Part shown: piece by piece, positions 52,034-64,000 of the stretch
Position numbering within the stretch: the first letter of the stretch is position 1
Layout: each line of letters starts with the position of its first letter
NCBI GenBank assembly: GCA_907165275.2
Contig: OU015662.1
Coordinates: forward strand, 8,625,501-8,689,500
Direction of reading: 5' to 3'
Source of the DNA: Zygaena filipendulae
Taxonomy: Eukaryota; Arthropoda; Insecta; Lepidoptera; Zygaenidae
Length of the DNA stretch: 64,000 nt
The notes under the pieces: model-generated
The model's database searches: none
Seen by the model: the letters and a program-made list of their open reading frames with translations, nothing else
Told to the model about the DNA's origin: nothing
Translations under genes and position numbers: made by a program

Positions 52034-53365
52034 AGGTAGGTTGCCTGGAACAAATTGCTTTTAAGCAATAAGGCCACCCTTTACTGTCTGTATTCCCCAC
52101 CATGTATTTTATTTTGTGTTTCAGGTGACAGTAAAGAATAATATTTGATTAGATTTGATCTTTTTCGAAGGCATAAAAATACCCATTGTTCATAATACAA
52201 ATCACAGGACTTGCATGGTATGTACCTACATATTTACAAACGACCATTTCTAGATTTCACCTGTAAGTACCTAGTTGTAATAGATAATATTGAAGAAAAT
52301 ATATTCCAAAAAGTTAAATTTGTGTCTAGTTGTTATTTTAATTAATTTTAACATAATAATATAGTGACACGTGTTATTTAACTGCGTTCAGACAGACGAC
52401 GCGACGACATTGAAATTTATTTATTGTTGAAATATCTCAATGAAAATCAATTACTTGACAAGACTATTTTAAAAATATGATTTTGTATTGTAATTTAATT
52501 GCAAAGCACAGATCGACAGTCATATAGGTAATTACATTAAAATATCTAACGAGATCTCAAATTAGTTAACAAAATAAGTCATGAATTCGTAGGCTAGTTT
52601 CCTGGGTAAAAAAATCAAAATTCTATTTAGTCCGTCAGTTAGATAATAAAAAAATAAAAGACACGTATTTTTTGCTTTTTTAAAATAATGGAAATATGCA
52701 TAGATAAAGCGGATTAAAGTTTAGGGTGGGGGACTCGTGATGTCACAGCTCGCTATAGGGAACGTGCACGAACTATAGGTGGCAGCACTAAATCGACAAA
52801 AGAGACACTATGCGGACAGTAGAGGAAACTTATTAAAGTTGTCATCGTGCTTTCGGAAGGAAGATAATAATTGAAGAGATAGTTTTGTTTTCATAATTAT
52901 GTAAATAAAACTATCTCCTCAATTAGGTATATCATATTTTTGAATAGGTATGATAAAAGTTACAAAATATGGCTTCCGGTCTATCTATATCTAGGTATAT
53001 ACTTATAATAAAACTGTAGAGGTCAATTCTGTACATTGAATATAATATATTCAAAATTAATATTGGAGGATGAATGGTGATCGATACTGATGCCAAAAAA
53101 GCAATCAGTAAATTTTTTGTCTGTCTGTCTGTCTGTCTGTCTGTATGTGCACGCATGGGTCAAATACTAGTGAAGGGATTTTAAGCAAACTTGGTACGAT
53201 TGTAGTCCATACTCCTGGACAGGTTATAGGCTATATAATAATTATAATATCATTTATAATAATAAATATATAACGCTAAGACACATAGGAGCTGAGCAGT
53301 GACGATAAATTTGAAGCAAGTCGGATGAAAATGCGCTTTCGAGCTCTTATCCTCGTATACGTTTA

Positions 53366-53516
53366 CTCAATCACGCAAAAACGGCTGAACGGGTTTGGAT
53401 GAAATTTGACGTGCACGTTGTCAGGGGTACAGAGAAGCACATAGGGTACTTTTTATCCCAGGATTCATGCGGGAACTCCGAAATTATCACGGGTGAAACC
53501 CCGAGGCACAGCTAGT
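53366..53516 (-). repeat. Retroposon family A copy, reversed
   Basis: ACTCAATCACGCAAAAACGG, GTTGTCAGGGGTACAGAGAAG and GGGTGAAACCCCGAGGCACAGCTAG read as the reverse of the family. A third-level insertion, inside the nested transposon. Confidence 0.7.
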
Positions 53517-53717
53517 CATCATCAATAATATAATAATTAATGATCGTCAGCGTGGCCAAAATATGTCAAAAGGTTTTTAAGCTTTTGAGGCCGGCCATGT
53601 ATTGGAGGTTGAAGAGATGAGGATGAGGAGGATGATCTAATGAAGAACATGAGGCTGTGAAAACTGGTAAAATTGTCGCACAAACTAAAATATCCAATGT
53701 TTACGATAAGAAAATAA

Positions 53718-53962
53718 TCCTTACTAATATTATAAATGCGAAAGTGAGTTTTTGTTTGTTTACTTGTTTGTTACGCTTTTACGCCTGAACGGCACAACCG
53801 ATCATCGTGAAATTTTGCATACAAGTGTTCAGGAGGTTTATTTACTACTAGCTTTTCGGAATTCCTGAACTCCGGACTGTCCGGAACTTCAAACAGCTAA
53901 TGGAAAATAAACCCCCTGAAAACTTGTATGCAAAATTTCACGATGATCGGTTGTGCCGTTTT
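53718..53962. repeat. Family A fragment forming an inverted pair
   Basis: CTTACTAATATTATAAATGC and GATCATCGTGAAATTTTGCATACAAGT near 53801, then the inverse ACTTGTATGCAAAATTTCACGATGATCGG at about 53922-53950. Confidence 0.5.
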
Positions 53963-55585
53963 ATTTTTTGTTATTTTTTGTCGATGTATTGATAGTTGAT
54001 ACATCCAGAAATACAACAATGAATTGTGATTAGCTAGAATAATAATTTTCACTAGTAAAATTAATCCTGTTTACTTGTCATAAATGTGAATGGCAACTAT
54101 CAATAGATTCGGATTGGCGACGCCAGTTGGCAGCACCGTCGTTGTGCACGTTCCCTATAACGTGCGAACAAACTGTAGCGAGGCGTGACGTCATGTGAAA
54201 TTTCGACTTGATATATCTCCGTTATTTTTTGGTTACATAAAAAAAAAAAATACGTGTCCAATATTTTTTAATAATCTACAAAACGGCCTAAAAAATAAAA
54301 ATTAGGAAACTAGCCTATTATTGCACTTCACAGGTATGTAGGTAAATATAGTATGGCAGTACATAAATGAACAGCTGTTGTCGTTGTTCTTGTTTCAATG
54401 GCGTAATTCCGATGGTGATGGTCCACAAACTACTTAGAGATAGTGATGGTCTGGTATAATAATATATTTCTGCCCACACAAAATATGATAGCATCAAAAG
54501 TACGAAAGATAGGTATGTAAGCTTGTTCATCATGTTTGTAGGTTCAATCATACAGGACTCATGAACATTTTATGCATGGATTTTTTCATTCGATGATATA
54601 ATATAAAAAATAATACGCCACCGAAATGGTGACGTAAAATTCGACTTTAAAAATTCAGACAGACTAGACATAGTTAGCTGGACATAGTTATTGTACATTA
54701 TCTCATGAACAGTCATCGAGCTCTAACTTTAGGATGTCCTACAAACTTCGATTAAACAAAAAACTTATCAACAGCCGGCATCGTGGCTTGGCAAGAGCAG
54801 CTGTTATGCAGGTGGTGTGCAGACCACACAAGATCTTTGTGCTTCTTTAATCATACAGAATGTTAGTAAAGGTGTAGAAATGGTTTACAAAAATTATTCT
54901 CAAAAAAGATAAAAATCGCTTGTACATGAGAATATTTAAAATCTAAAACACTATCAAAATCATCGCCTAAGTAGGTAATATGTAAAAATTCATCAAAAAA
55001 CAGTAGCTGTAAGTTGAAGAGCGTCTGATTTTATAGAACATACCGTGACGATGTTTTTTTAAGTATACTTACGTGCTTTAGGTACGATGACATTTTAGAT
55101 TTTTTATATCAGCAGATTCCCGTGGAATTGTTCCATACAAACTTTTCAACCCCTTTTCACCCCTTTAGGGGTTGAAGTTTCAAAAATCTTTTCTTCTTAG
55201 TGCACTGCACCTACGTCACTTCGTATTCACGTTGTCATTTTGCATTCAGGGGTACAGAAAAGGACATCCCGGACACCCGGGGGCTACGGAATTAAGTTTC
55301 TATCCCTCCACTGTACACTAGCCTAGCCCTATGCCGACAAAATCTTTAGGGAACAGAGGGAGTATCATAAGATGGGGATGGTAAAAGGACCCAAGTACCT
55401 ACTGATACTTTATCTGTCGCATAAGATATGGTCGTGATCTATGTGTCGCAAACAATTTCTAAATTATAACTCGTCCATTTACAAAAAGCCGCCCTTTTGT
55501 GTAATGTCGAGGACACAAAATGCGTGGTGTTGGGTGTTCTTCGGTGTTTATAATATTAGTAGGTATAGATGTAACGTTTATTGAC

Positions 55586-55745
55586 TAGCTGTCCCCGCGG
55601 TTTCACCCGCGGTAATTTCGGAGTTTCCGTAGGAATTTGGGAAAGAATTTCCAAAATCGGTTCAGTAGATCCAGAGATTACCCCCTACAACGTCACAAAC
55701 TTACAATTCACAAACTTTACCTCTTTATAATATTAGTTAAGATTA
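55586..55745 (+). repeat. Retroposon family A copy, short subfamily
   Basis: CTAGCTGTCCCCGCGGTTTC, AATCGGTTCAGTAGATCCAG, CCCCCTACAACGTCACAAAC and CTTTATAATATTAGTTAAGA. Confidence 0.65.
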
Positions 55746-56769
55746 GTAGATTGACTATTATATGCATATTCATCTGCATAGTAGTATAATAAATAAAATA
55801 GTAGGTAACGAGTGCCGGCCTCGCCCGCAGCAAACTAACCAAAAAGAACTATACATATAACTTGTATTTTTCCTCATATTGCCCGTTACATTAAAAATTC
55901 CTGGTCCCTGATTTCAAGTTTGGGTTTCGAGTGCTGCGCGGAGCGCGAGCGTCGGGCGGAGCTATCTCGACGAGATTTCAAAATTCCGAGAAGGCAGAAC
56001 CTTATAAATTATCTCAAAAGAGCCGACGCGGGCCTACAGCCAGAAATTCTTTTTTTTCATCACAGGTAGGAGGCTGGCGCTAAAGCGAAGGAATTTATAG
56101 TGCGCCATAATGTACCTGATACTTTGACACTATAATTTCTTGTAATATTTTTGTACTAAAAAATTACACACACGATCACTATACTTAGAATATCTATACT
56201 TAATGGACTTATGAAAAAAACGGAAACTTTATTTTTAAACTTTTTACTGCAAGTAAGTAAAAAATAATAATGGTTTCTAAAACCATTAAAAACTATATTT
56301 TACAATTAATTATCATCAATTAATTATATTTAAAGTCGCCTGACCATAAATATTCGGTTGTACGTTTGTAACGTAGTGTTGGTGGTTAATTTATAATTTC
56401 TTACTTGTTGAAACAGTTAGATGATCTAAATACTAGTAAAAAAACATAAAAACACCAAAAAGTTCTTACTGAAAATCAATGACGTAATATCTAGGTAACT
56501 AACTAGGTGCGCTTTATCTTCGACCACATAACATAACACCGTGAGCTGCGGTCAATCGCCTAGGGGCTTGCCTACTTAACCATTCCAAAAAAAAAACTAA
56601 TAAAATATCTTTTCCATATCGTCAGATAAAATCGCAAAATGTTATACAGTTGATGATGAATATGTACATAGATATAGAAGGTTTTTGATAATTAATAATT
56701 AATCTTTCTCTGTTGCGATGTGTCTTAACTAGCCTAGACTTTATACATACATTATATACATAATACATT

Positions 56770-57139
56770 CTACGTAATAATGAATTGACTGAAAACTAGA
56801 AAGTAGTTTGTTCAGAACCGACTTCCTAATCGATCGCACGATGTTTCAATATAGGCTAAATTTTTTAATTTTTTGCTAGCTCATGTCTAAATGATTTATA
56901 ATACAATGTTTAGCGCATACGCCGCTCGTAGCAAAAAAATCGAATCGGTCTTTGACACGTAGGCGCTGGCGTAGCGTTTGAAATTTCGTAGATAGGTCAC
57001 CTCCAAGGTTCAAACTAATGTTGAATAACTTTTAGACTATTAATTTTTTTGAACAAAATTTATATTTTAATCATATTATTGTTTATTTTTTTAAATGGGG
57101 TGTATCAGATTTTTGGTCAATTCATTAATACGGTGTATA
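56770..57139. mobile_element. TIR element, copy 2 (opposite orientation)
   Basis: TAATGAATTGACTGAAAACT at the left, GTCAATTCATTAATACGGTG at the right; GGTGACC appears as GGTCACC, and AAATGGGGTGTATCAG is the reverse of the CTGATACACCCCATTT in copy 1. Confidence 0.65.
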
Positions 57140-57360
57140 AGTACTACTATTATAAAGAGGCACAAAGTTTGTCAGTTTACCTATAAGTTTGTGAGTTTGT
57201 GAGGTTTTAGGGGGTAATCTTTGGATCTCCTAAACCGATTTTAAAAATTCTTTTACCAATAGAAAGCCACGTTATTTGTGAGTATCATAGGCTATAATGT
57301 AACCCGGAATTCCCAAAGGAACTCCGAAATTACCGCTAAAACTGCGGGGAACAGCTAGTT
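57140..57360 (-). repeat. Retroposon family A copy, reversed
   Basis: ACTACTATTATAAAGAGGCA, GTTTTAGGGGGTAATCTTTG and CTGCGGGGAACAGCTAG: the reverse of the short subfamily. Confidence 0.6.
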
Positions 57361-58910
57361 AGGTAGGTATAGTAAAGTGGAAAAGTAACGCAGCTAAACG
57401 TGAGTATACCGAAATACGTGAAAATAACAGAAGTTTCACTTCAATAACTTTACATCACTGCAATGAAATTGTGATTAAAAATAAACGCACGATTTACAAA
57501 TAGTTTCAAGACGTTGTGATTTTGGTTTAGGTATTTCGAAAAAAAAAACAATCCCAGTGCACGCGTGCACCACGTTTCCCGGAAAGTGGGAGGTAGGGTC
57601 GGGGCTGAGGGGGATCAACATTCCTGGGACATAGTCCTGAAGGCCGCTTTTTTCTATTAATAGCGCGATTGTGCGCGCCAGTTATGGCGCCAAGGCACAA
57701 CCGAAAAAATGCAATCTTTGTTCGCTCGCTGAATGCAACCGTTGTGAATCGATGCGGTGCATTCTTTTCGACATTTTTTCTATCATTTTATTACTACGAG
57801 CTACGTAGGTACAAATCTTCTAATTCATGATCACGTCCTTTACAAAGTCTCCCATTTCTATTCTAAACTACAACGATTTGTTCGTATTTTGAACTAAAAA
57901 TACAGACACTATTAGTAAAGGAAAATAGTTTCGATCAGAATCTGTTGTAACATCACAAGAGTGCGCTAGACATTAAATGGTCGCCAGAAACGTGAAACAA
58001 CGGCTCTTTGGACGCTGTGTTTTAATCAAATTGATTTCTGCTCTGTTGGATATTAGGTTTCTATTCGACTGATAGATTACTGGATGGATGCTGAGGAATT
58101 TGGGGCACGGCGCTGACTCAACGATCTATCCCTTCTCCAGCCGGTTCAAGCCGACTAGCGGATGTGAACGGCCAAGGTATTTGGAATCCTATTCATAGTA
58201 TATCTTTACATAGTATTTATAGTGTCTAACTTCCTGGAAGTCCCGATTTTAACAGTATTTTCAACACAGACCTTTACGATAACCGTATCTTATTTGCTTC
58301 ATAAACAGAGACGCCAGATAGCAATGAGTGATTTAGATGTCTTTCAGATAAAATGACACTTTATTGACATGATGGCATAAAATACGGAGTCGATATGTAC
58401 CTACCACGAACAAGCTTCTTGGTACGTACCCTTTTGCATTTAACTATAAAATATAAGTATTTTATGTATGAAATATTAATAACTACACTATAAAGCAGTC
58501 CATTCTCACCACAGAGCCCGCATCTTAAAAGTCACTAGAAAAGTTTATTTGGGTTTGTTGTTCATTTAAAAACAATATTCTCGTCTGTTGAAGTTGTAAA
58601 TAAAATGATAGCATAAAAAGTCTTCAGGTCATTGTGCTACTCGGTAGGTAAGTACAGCAGGACTTTCAAACTATTTTAAATCGTGTAACTTGGTATTCCA
58701 GCATTGTAATTATTAACAAAACGAATAAAGTGGACTCACGCATCGTTAAATTAAAAAACTCCCCAATCATCCCAAATAAAACTAGCTGGCCAGCTAGACG
58801 TTGCTGCCGAGTACATGCAGGCTACGACACTAGGTACCCGAGGAGTGGTACCTAAAGGCGGGATAGGTTGTGTCTTATGAGTTTATACCTCAGCTTATAC
58901 AAGGAGGTAG
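57361..58910. other. Spacer, no gene supported
   Basis: A GC-rich patch at 57555-57700 (GCACGCGTGCACCACG, GGCGCCAAGG) has no open frame or repeat I recognise; it may be regulatory. The remainder is ordinary AT-rich sequence. Confidence 0.4.
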
Positions 58911-58912
58911 TT

Positions 58913-59110
58913 TATCGGAACTAAAGTCCAAAGTCGGAGTCGGAGTTTTTAAATTTGGTTGGTCGGAGTCGGAGGTGGTGGTAGAACAGAGATGTGTTTA
59001 ATCATCATCCGTAAATAATCAGTATTGCGTATAATGAAAGAGTAGATAAATCGACGACAGAAAGAAGTCGGAATGAGGTTCCCCGCGACATGCATAAACT
59101 GGAGTATTGT
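58913..59110. repeat. GTCGGAG-type dispersed repeat
   Basis: AAAGTCGGAGTCGGAGTTTT, GGTCGGAGTCGGAGGTGG, then ATCAGTATTGCGTATAATGA and CCCCGCGACATGCATAAACT; reverse orientation relative to 12236-12505. Confidence 0.5.
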
Positions 59111-59407
59111 TGTTTTAAACTATATAATAATTAATATTGCAACATAGAATGCATTGACACACATGAAAATAGTCATAAAAACGATCTTCAGTCGATCGCA
59201 GTTCTTGGCACAAATGGTGTTTTACTCCATATACCTACCTACATCTCTTCTTTTATGAACTTCGTGTAGGGACTAAGGGACCTATTTGCGTTTTTTCTTG
59301 GGTTTTTTTTTTCTTATTTTCTTCATCGCTATCACTTCCCATTTACGTGTGACCTGAACTGGACACTGAACACAATCTGCGCCGATAAACCGGACGAACT
59401 CCAGCCG

Positions 59408-59564
59408 AACTGCCCCCTTAGCCATGTTGAAAAAACCAAAAGTTAACGAAAAATTGGACTTTTGATTGGACGATTTTTCCAGACCATCTTTGACGTTACG
59501 TTCCTTAGTTTTCTACAGCGTTAACGATCATAGATTGTCAACTTGGCTAAGGGGACAGTTCAGT
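59408..59564. mobile_element. MITE with CCCCTTAGCC ends, copy 2
   Basis: CGAACTGCCCCCTTAGCC at the left, GGCTAAGGGGACAGTTCAG inverted at the right, with ACGTTCCTTAGTTTTCTA inside as in copy 1. Confidence 0.6.
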
Positions 59565-62500
59565 GTGACGTCTCTCAGAACGCATTCGTTTTTGGGAGGT
59601 CCGGTTTCTCCACTCTATACGCCTTCGCCTCTGGCTCAACATGTAGTTTTTTGACATACCTACCTACTGAATTCGTTTCTTTTCACGAAGCTTATATGCA
59701 CATATTCAACAGCTGAGCTAATCTAACATTTGCGTTCAATAGACTTTGATGTTCAACCAAAATAATTTTGATGTCAAATATAGTGGGCAAGTATCCTTAA
59801 ATGTTTTCTACCGCAGGTAGGCAGTAGGCAGGCCATCTTGAAATCCAAACGAATTACAGTGATGTTAAATAAAACGTTGGCCAATATGTAAAAGGAGAAC
59901 GCCAAAAACGGTGCGTGCACCAAATCCCAAATGGCTACGCGTTATGAACAGCGAGGTTAAGCGCCTCGGAAAATGACGTCATGTAGGTACTTATGGTATA
60001 CATGACTAACAAACGCAAGGCAATCGTGTCGATGATCTAAACTCTTGGATAAAACGAAGATCTTGGACTGATGTTCTAACCACCACTTATAAAGTAAAGT
60101 TGGTCATTTTCAAAGTTTATAATGTTAAAATCCATTACAAACAGTCTTCAAAATCTATTAATATAGATTAACAGAAAGCTGACCCCAATAGCCCTGTTTA
60201 GATCATCATTCCATCCAGCTACAGCTACATAGTTTTCCAAGTTTTGTTTGAACACGCGACGAGGCAGAGCGATCTATTTGGTACAGTAAAAAAATTGGTG
60301 CTGTAAATCTTAACTGAACAGGTAGGTACGTACTTACTTTTTCTTCGAAACCTTGAATGGAGTGCAATTAATTTTTTTGTTGTAAAGTTAGTTCTATAAA
60401 ACTTTAGTCGACGCCGCGCCGCGCCGACGCAATGCCACTAAAATGAGACAGTTTCTTAAGTAAAATTCAATTCTGAAAGCTACATATTTGTATGTAAACA
60501 ATCGACTTCACGCACGACTTATATTCACGCTTCGTGACGTCTACCTCCTGTAATTAAAGATGCACTATCACGCTATACGCGATCGACATTTTTAATGAGC
60601 AGTAATGTGTATAATATATTCGAAGCCATCATTTATAAAGTTTAAGCTGCGTATTATCTGCCTTATTTACTCTTGCCTTTTAAAGCAAGCATAATGGTAC
60701 TTTAGTAGATAGAGAAGTATATGGACGCGCAGAAAGATCTTGTTTCACATCTTTCCTGCGCAGGAGTTGCACAATGGATATTGTGTGCTCGCTGCCTTTA
60801 GAAACATTCGCTCGCGCTGTAAGTAACTACCTAAGTAGGTATGTGCATTGCACTCTTATGTCTACATAAGACTGTCTCTTTATCAACAAAAGCATTTACC
60901 CAAGCGTTGAATGTGGTTTACGAAGTTCATGGAACTACGGGTGGCATGAGCATATTAGTTTTTTGGTACACAGTTAAATTGTTTAATGACAAATAAAAAT
61001 GTGCCAATGTGTTTTCACTACACTCGCTTTCCGTGAAGAAAGTCACGTAGACTGGCGGGGTCAATGAAGCTAATGATAAAAGGAAAAACACAAATATAAA
61101 CCCAAAACTAGCACGATTACAAGTTCTCAATGATAAACACGATGGCAAAGACATTTCTGTTGATTGAAACAAAAATCAAAAACCGCCTAGAGCGATTTGG
61201 TTCAAAAACTAGCATGCCGTGGAACTATTGGATACAGTAGGTACCTATAGTACACTTAAATATCCTATTGTAGTAATAACATGGACTAACTGGTGTCTAT
61301 GGTAGTTAGCAACCGAGAAAAATTCGGGATGCTCTCGGGAACACTTTGCGGTAAGTACTGGAATAAAAATATCCTTATTTTTTTATTTTGCATCATAGAG
61401 ATTGCTCTTTGATGGAGGATCATCAAAAATTTCTACGATTAGGTATAAATGGATTTTTAAATCATTGTTTTGAAGTTTTGAAACACAAAATTGAAGTTTT
61501 AAATTTTACTTTTTATTAATTGGCTATTTGTTTACTTATCGTCTGTTTGCAACCAGTTATTTGAGTCGGCGCACAGACTGCTGTGTACCAACTATCTACC
61601 AACTGATGTAACAGCGTGGCTTTCGCAAGTTCTGCGCATGCGGCGCGGATAGAAAGCGTTGCGACCTCACTTTCACTATGGGTGTACCTATATCCTATGT
61701 ATATTCTTGGCCGCCTGCTAAAGACAAATTATCACAGTTCAAAAGTAGACTTATGAATTTCGAGATTCCCTCTGGGATACTGGGATAAACAATATATATC
61801 CTGAATGTTAATTTAGAGTATGAGCTATCTTGATTCTAAATTTTATTTAAATTTGTCCACATACACGTGTGTTTTGACAAACGCTCACAAAAAGGATTTT
61901 TATCAATGATAAATAGGTATTAAATTTTTAAGTCTAATTTTAATATTTTTGTCGATGTAACAGCATGTGACCTTTACTTCAAAAGGACCTTAGTCACGAC
62001 TCACGAGTAACTTGAGCTGAATCACTTCCATTTCCTTAAGTTTTCTATTTATTCAAGTCTTTTTTTCCTAAGAATAAACGTTTTTCAATTTATTATTGTT
62101 CATTCTTTAGCAACATATCTAGATAGGTAGGTACTTGATTTGTTAATAATGGTACCTACTTCTTTGAATAAAGTTAAATACACTCTGAGTAATGAAAAGT
62201 AAACTTACATAGACCGTATTATCAGCAACAATGTCATGTGAGAACAGTGACAACTGACAATCCTCTGTGATTAATTAATTTATGCCGATCGTTAGTTACC
62301 AGTTAGAAGGTAATTATTATTCATTAACGTCATGCATGCATCAGCCAAACATCCCATTCAGTCACACTTGGTATCAATTGATTTCCAATAACAGTTTACA
62401 ATTGAAACGAACGAGGCATGCGGAGGCAGGCATGCGGGATCCTCTCTATTGTTTAATCAACGTTCGTATTTCATGGGCATCGACGATGCCAACTCCAACC

Positions 62501-64000
62501 AAACAACTAGCCAGTATCACGTCAATCAAGTAGGTAGATGAGTATTTATTTTTTACCAATTACCACCGTCTTGTAGATTAACGCCGTGTGACGTCACAAC
62601 GTGCTATAAACTGCAGCACGGCGCGCGGCGTGACGTCATACAACAGCTAGACAACGATAAGTTAACGATGATAATGAAAGAAGAAAAAATGTCATCATAA
62701 CCAAAAATAGCATGAAATTATATAAAAAAAAACTTTGTAACTGCCCAAACACTAAATTAGTAGGTAGGCAGTAGGCAAGTTAATGACTGCCAATTTTGTT
62801 GTAGTGGTAAATTATATTTTTACAACCGCGCCAGTTCCACAGTTCCACTGCATGGTTTTATGATGTTTACCTATTTAGAGTAGTAGTTAGTAGAAGAGTA
62901 GGTATTAAAATGTCATGTGTTGTGTTTAGTATTGTATTTTTGTTTTTTTTTTTTTTTAAACTTTTAGGCCGTTCTTTATGGATATGATATATACAAATAA
63001 TGATAAATGTAAAAAGGCTGTATTTAATGCTACATTAAAATAAAAAATAAAAGAAACACATTTTGTCGGAGGCGGGCAGGCCGCACTGCCGCAGGATGCA
63101 CGCTACGATGGAGCGAAACGGTTGTGGGCCGCGACGCATTTTCACGATATCCCAAAAGACTTATCAACACGTAAATGTTCAATCGAAAGTAAACGTTACG
63201 CAATGTGCTTAAAACTTGAAATTGAAATAATCCGAGTGAAACTTACGTGTTTCGATGTACAAAGAAACGATACGGTTTGTAAGCTAAGATCTCTACGTAT
63301 GTTCTGGAACGCGGCGTTTCGAAAATGAGTCGGAATGTATTTGTGTAAAGTTCACATTGATAACACTTGATAGAAGGTACAAAAGTCGTTATGGGATACG
63401 GCGAGCTGGTTCCACGAACCGCTTCCGCCGCGGGCCGCCGCTCCTTCCGTCTCGGGTTGCTTGCATTCCTGACATCATACATTCCTGAGGCGGACAACTG
63501 GCTTAGCTGAGAACGCTGCCTCGCTGGCCAGACAACTACATGGCTCTGGCAACGATGGTAATTGTGTGATAGCCATAGGTGATAGCTTAATGTTCTCTGC
63601 GGTCAACGATGTAGCCAATCTTGCTCGCATTCCTTACGATAACCTAAGTTTCTTTACTTGTGAAATTATAGTTAATAACATTGTTGATAGCTTCATTTGG
63701 GTGCCTAGCTGAGCTAGTTTTACAAAATGCTTAGAGCATAAGAGCATTGGAAAAGGAAAATGATCATGCCCTCTCACGCCAAAGACATGTCCTATTAATT
63801 CATGTTCTAGCCAACTAGATTTTAACCATAAGAATGGTACGGTACACAAGTAGGTAGGTACTTAAAATCTAGTTGGCCATGATCACCCACCATTTGTATG
63901 CATGTGTAAATATGCAATTTTTTCATAAGTAGGTATATTAAGATTTGTTTTCAACTTTTCCTCGCGAAAAAAATTGTACAGAACTGCATATTTCAAATAC
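59565..64000. other. Spacer to window end, no gene supported
   Basis: No exon with both splice sites and family resemblance. The patch 63060-63520 is richer in GC and CpG and holds short frames on both strands (63122-63328, 63243-63497), without domain support; it could be a promoter or a noncoding exon. A T run lies at 62942-62956. Confidence 0.4.

Larger units (their letters stand above)
52758..54154. mobile_element. 1.4-kb transposon nested in another, TATA target
   Basis: GGGAACGTGCACGAACTATA at the left and GTGCACGTTCCC inverted at the right, flanked by TATA on both sides (52754-52757, 54155-54158). It contains a GTCT tract (53119-53143), a reversed family A copy (53366-53516) and a hairpin near 53820-53960, but no transposase frame. 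Confidence 0.7.
52591..54316. mobile_element. TIR element split by a 1.4-kb transposon
   Basis: AGGCTAGTTTCCT at 52591 and inverted AGGAAACTAGCCT at 54304-54316; inner blocks TTTAGTCCGTCAGTTA and GACACGTATTTTTTGC relate it to 32205-32600. Without the insertion it is about 330 bp. Confidence 0.7.

Noticed and set aside
63122..63328. 68-residue plus-strand frame in a GC-richer patch
   Set aside because: No recognisable domain or splice pairing; kept only as a possible promoter or noncoding exon region.

Overview
This window is nuclear DNA of a lepidopteran insect (moth or butterfly). The evidence is a spliced metazoan gene, a two-BIR inhibitor-of-apoptosis gene of lepidopteran type, AT-rich spacer, and dense families of short transposons typical of moth and butterfly genomes. 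These include tRNA-headed SINEs, a repeat ending in TATAATATTAGTAGGA, a piggyBac with TTAA target sites, a Helitron helicase remnant, LINE 3' ends and many foldback MITEs. There are no operons, ribosome-binding sites or CRISPR arrays. The species cannot be named from this sequence alone.

Layout. 0-4 kb: minus-strand material. One likely exon lies at 748-827 (gene not recognised), and two spliced THAP-like zinc-finger exons lie near 3339-3850. 5.5-38.1 kb: a complete plus-strand MSH2 gene (MutS homolog 2, DNA mismatch repair) in 16 exons. My manual splicing joins in one open frame of 2751 nt (916 residues plus stop). A CpG-rich upstream stretch holds a perfect E2F-like site. 6.6-11.6 kb: inside MSH2 intron 2, on the opposite strand, sits a whole second gene. 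It has a TATA box, a noncoding first exon, one 803-bp intron and a 1331-codon exon encoding a secreted, Gln/Asn/Ser-rich, silk-like protein with a 50-residue dimeric tandem repeat. 12.8-37.9 kb: the later MSH2 introns are packed with transposons, including nested ones and several within 15-70 bp of splice donors. 42.4-43.4 kb: a minus-strand IAP gene (two BIR domains and a RING), tail-to-tail with MSH2. 43.5-64 kb: about 20 kb with no gene I can support, containing repeats, foldback elements and a transposon inserted in another transposon.

How the genes relate. MSH2 and IAP are a DNA-repair gene and a cell-survival gene that are merely neighbours. The nested secretory gene is a guest in the MSH2 intron: opposite strand, its own promoter, unrelated product. 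Two points stand out inside MSH2. The Walker A loop reads GANMGGKST where nearly all MutS proteins have Pro after the first Gly. Base composition also swings from about 80% to about 42% GC between exons of the same gene.

Limits. Exon boundaries come from reading frames, GT-AG signals and remembered conservation of MSH2, IAP, THAP and transposase families. No alignment, RNA or database search was run. Transposon boundaries are approximate unless a target-site duplication is stated.
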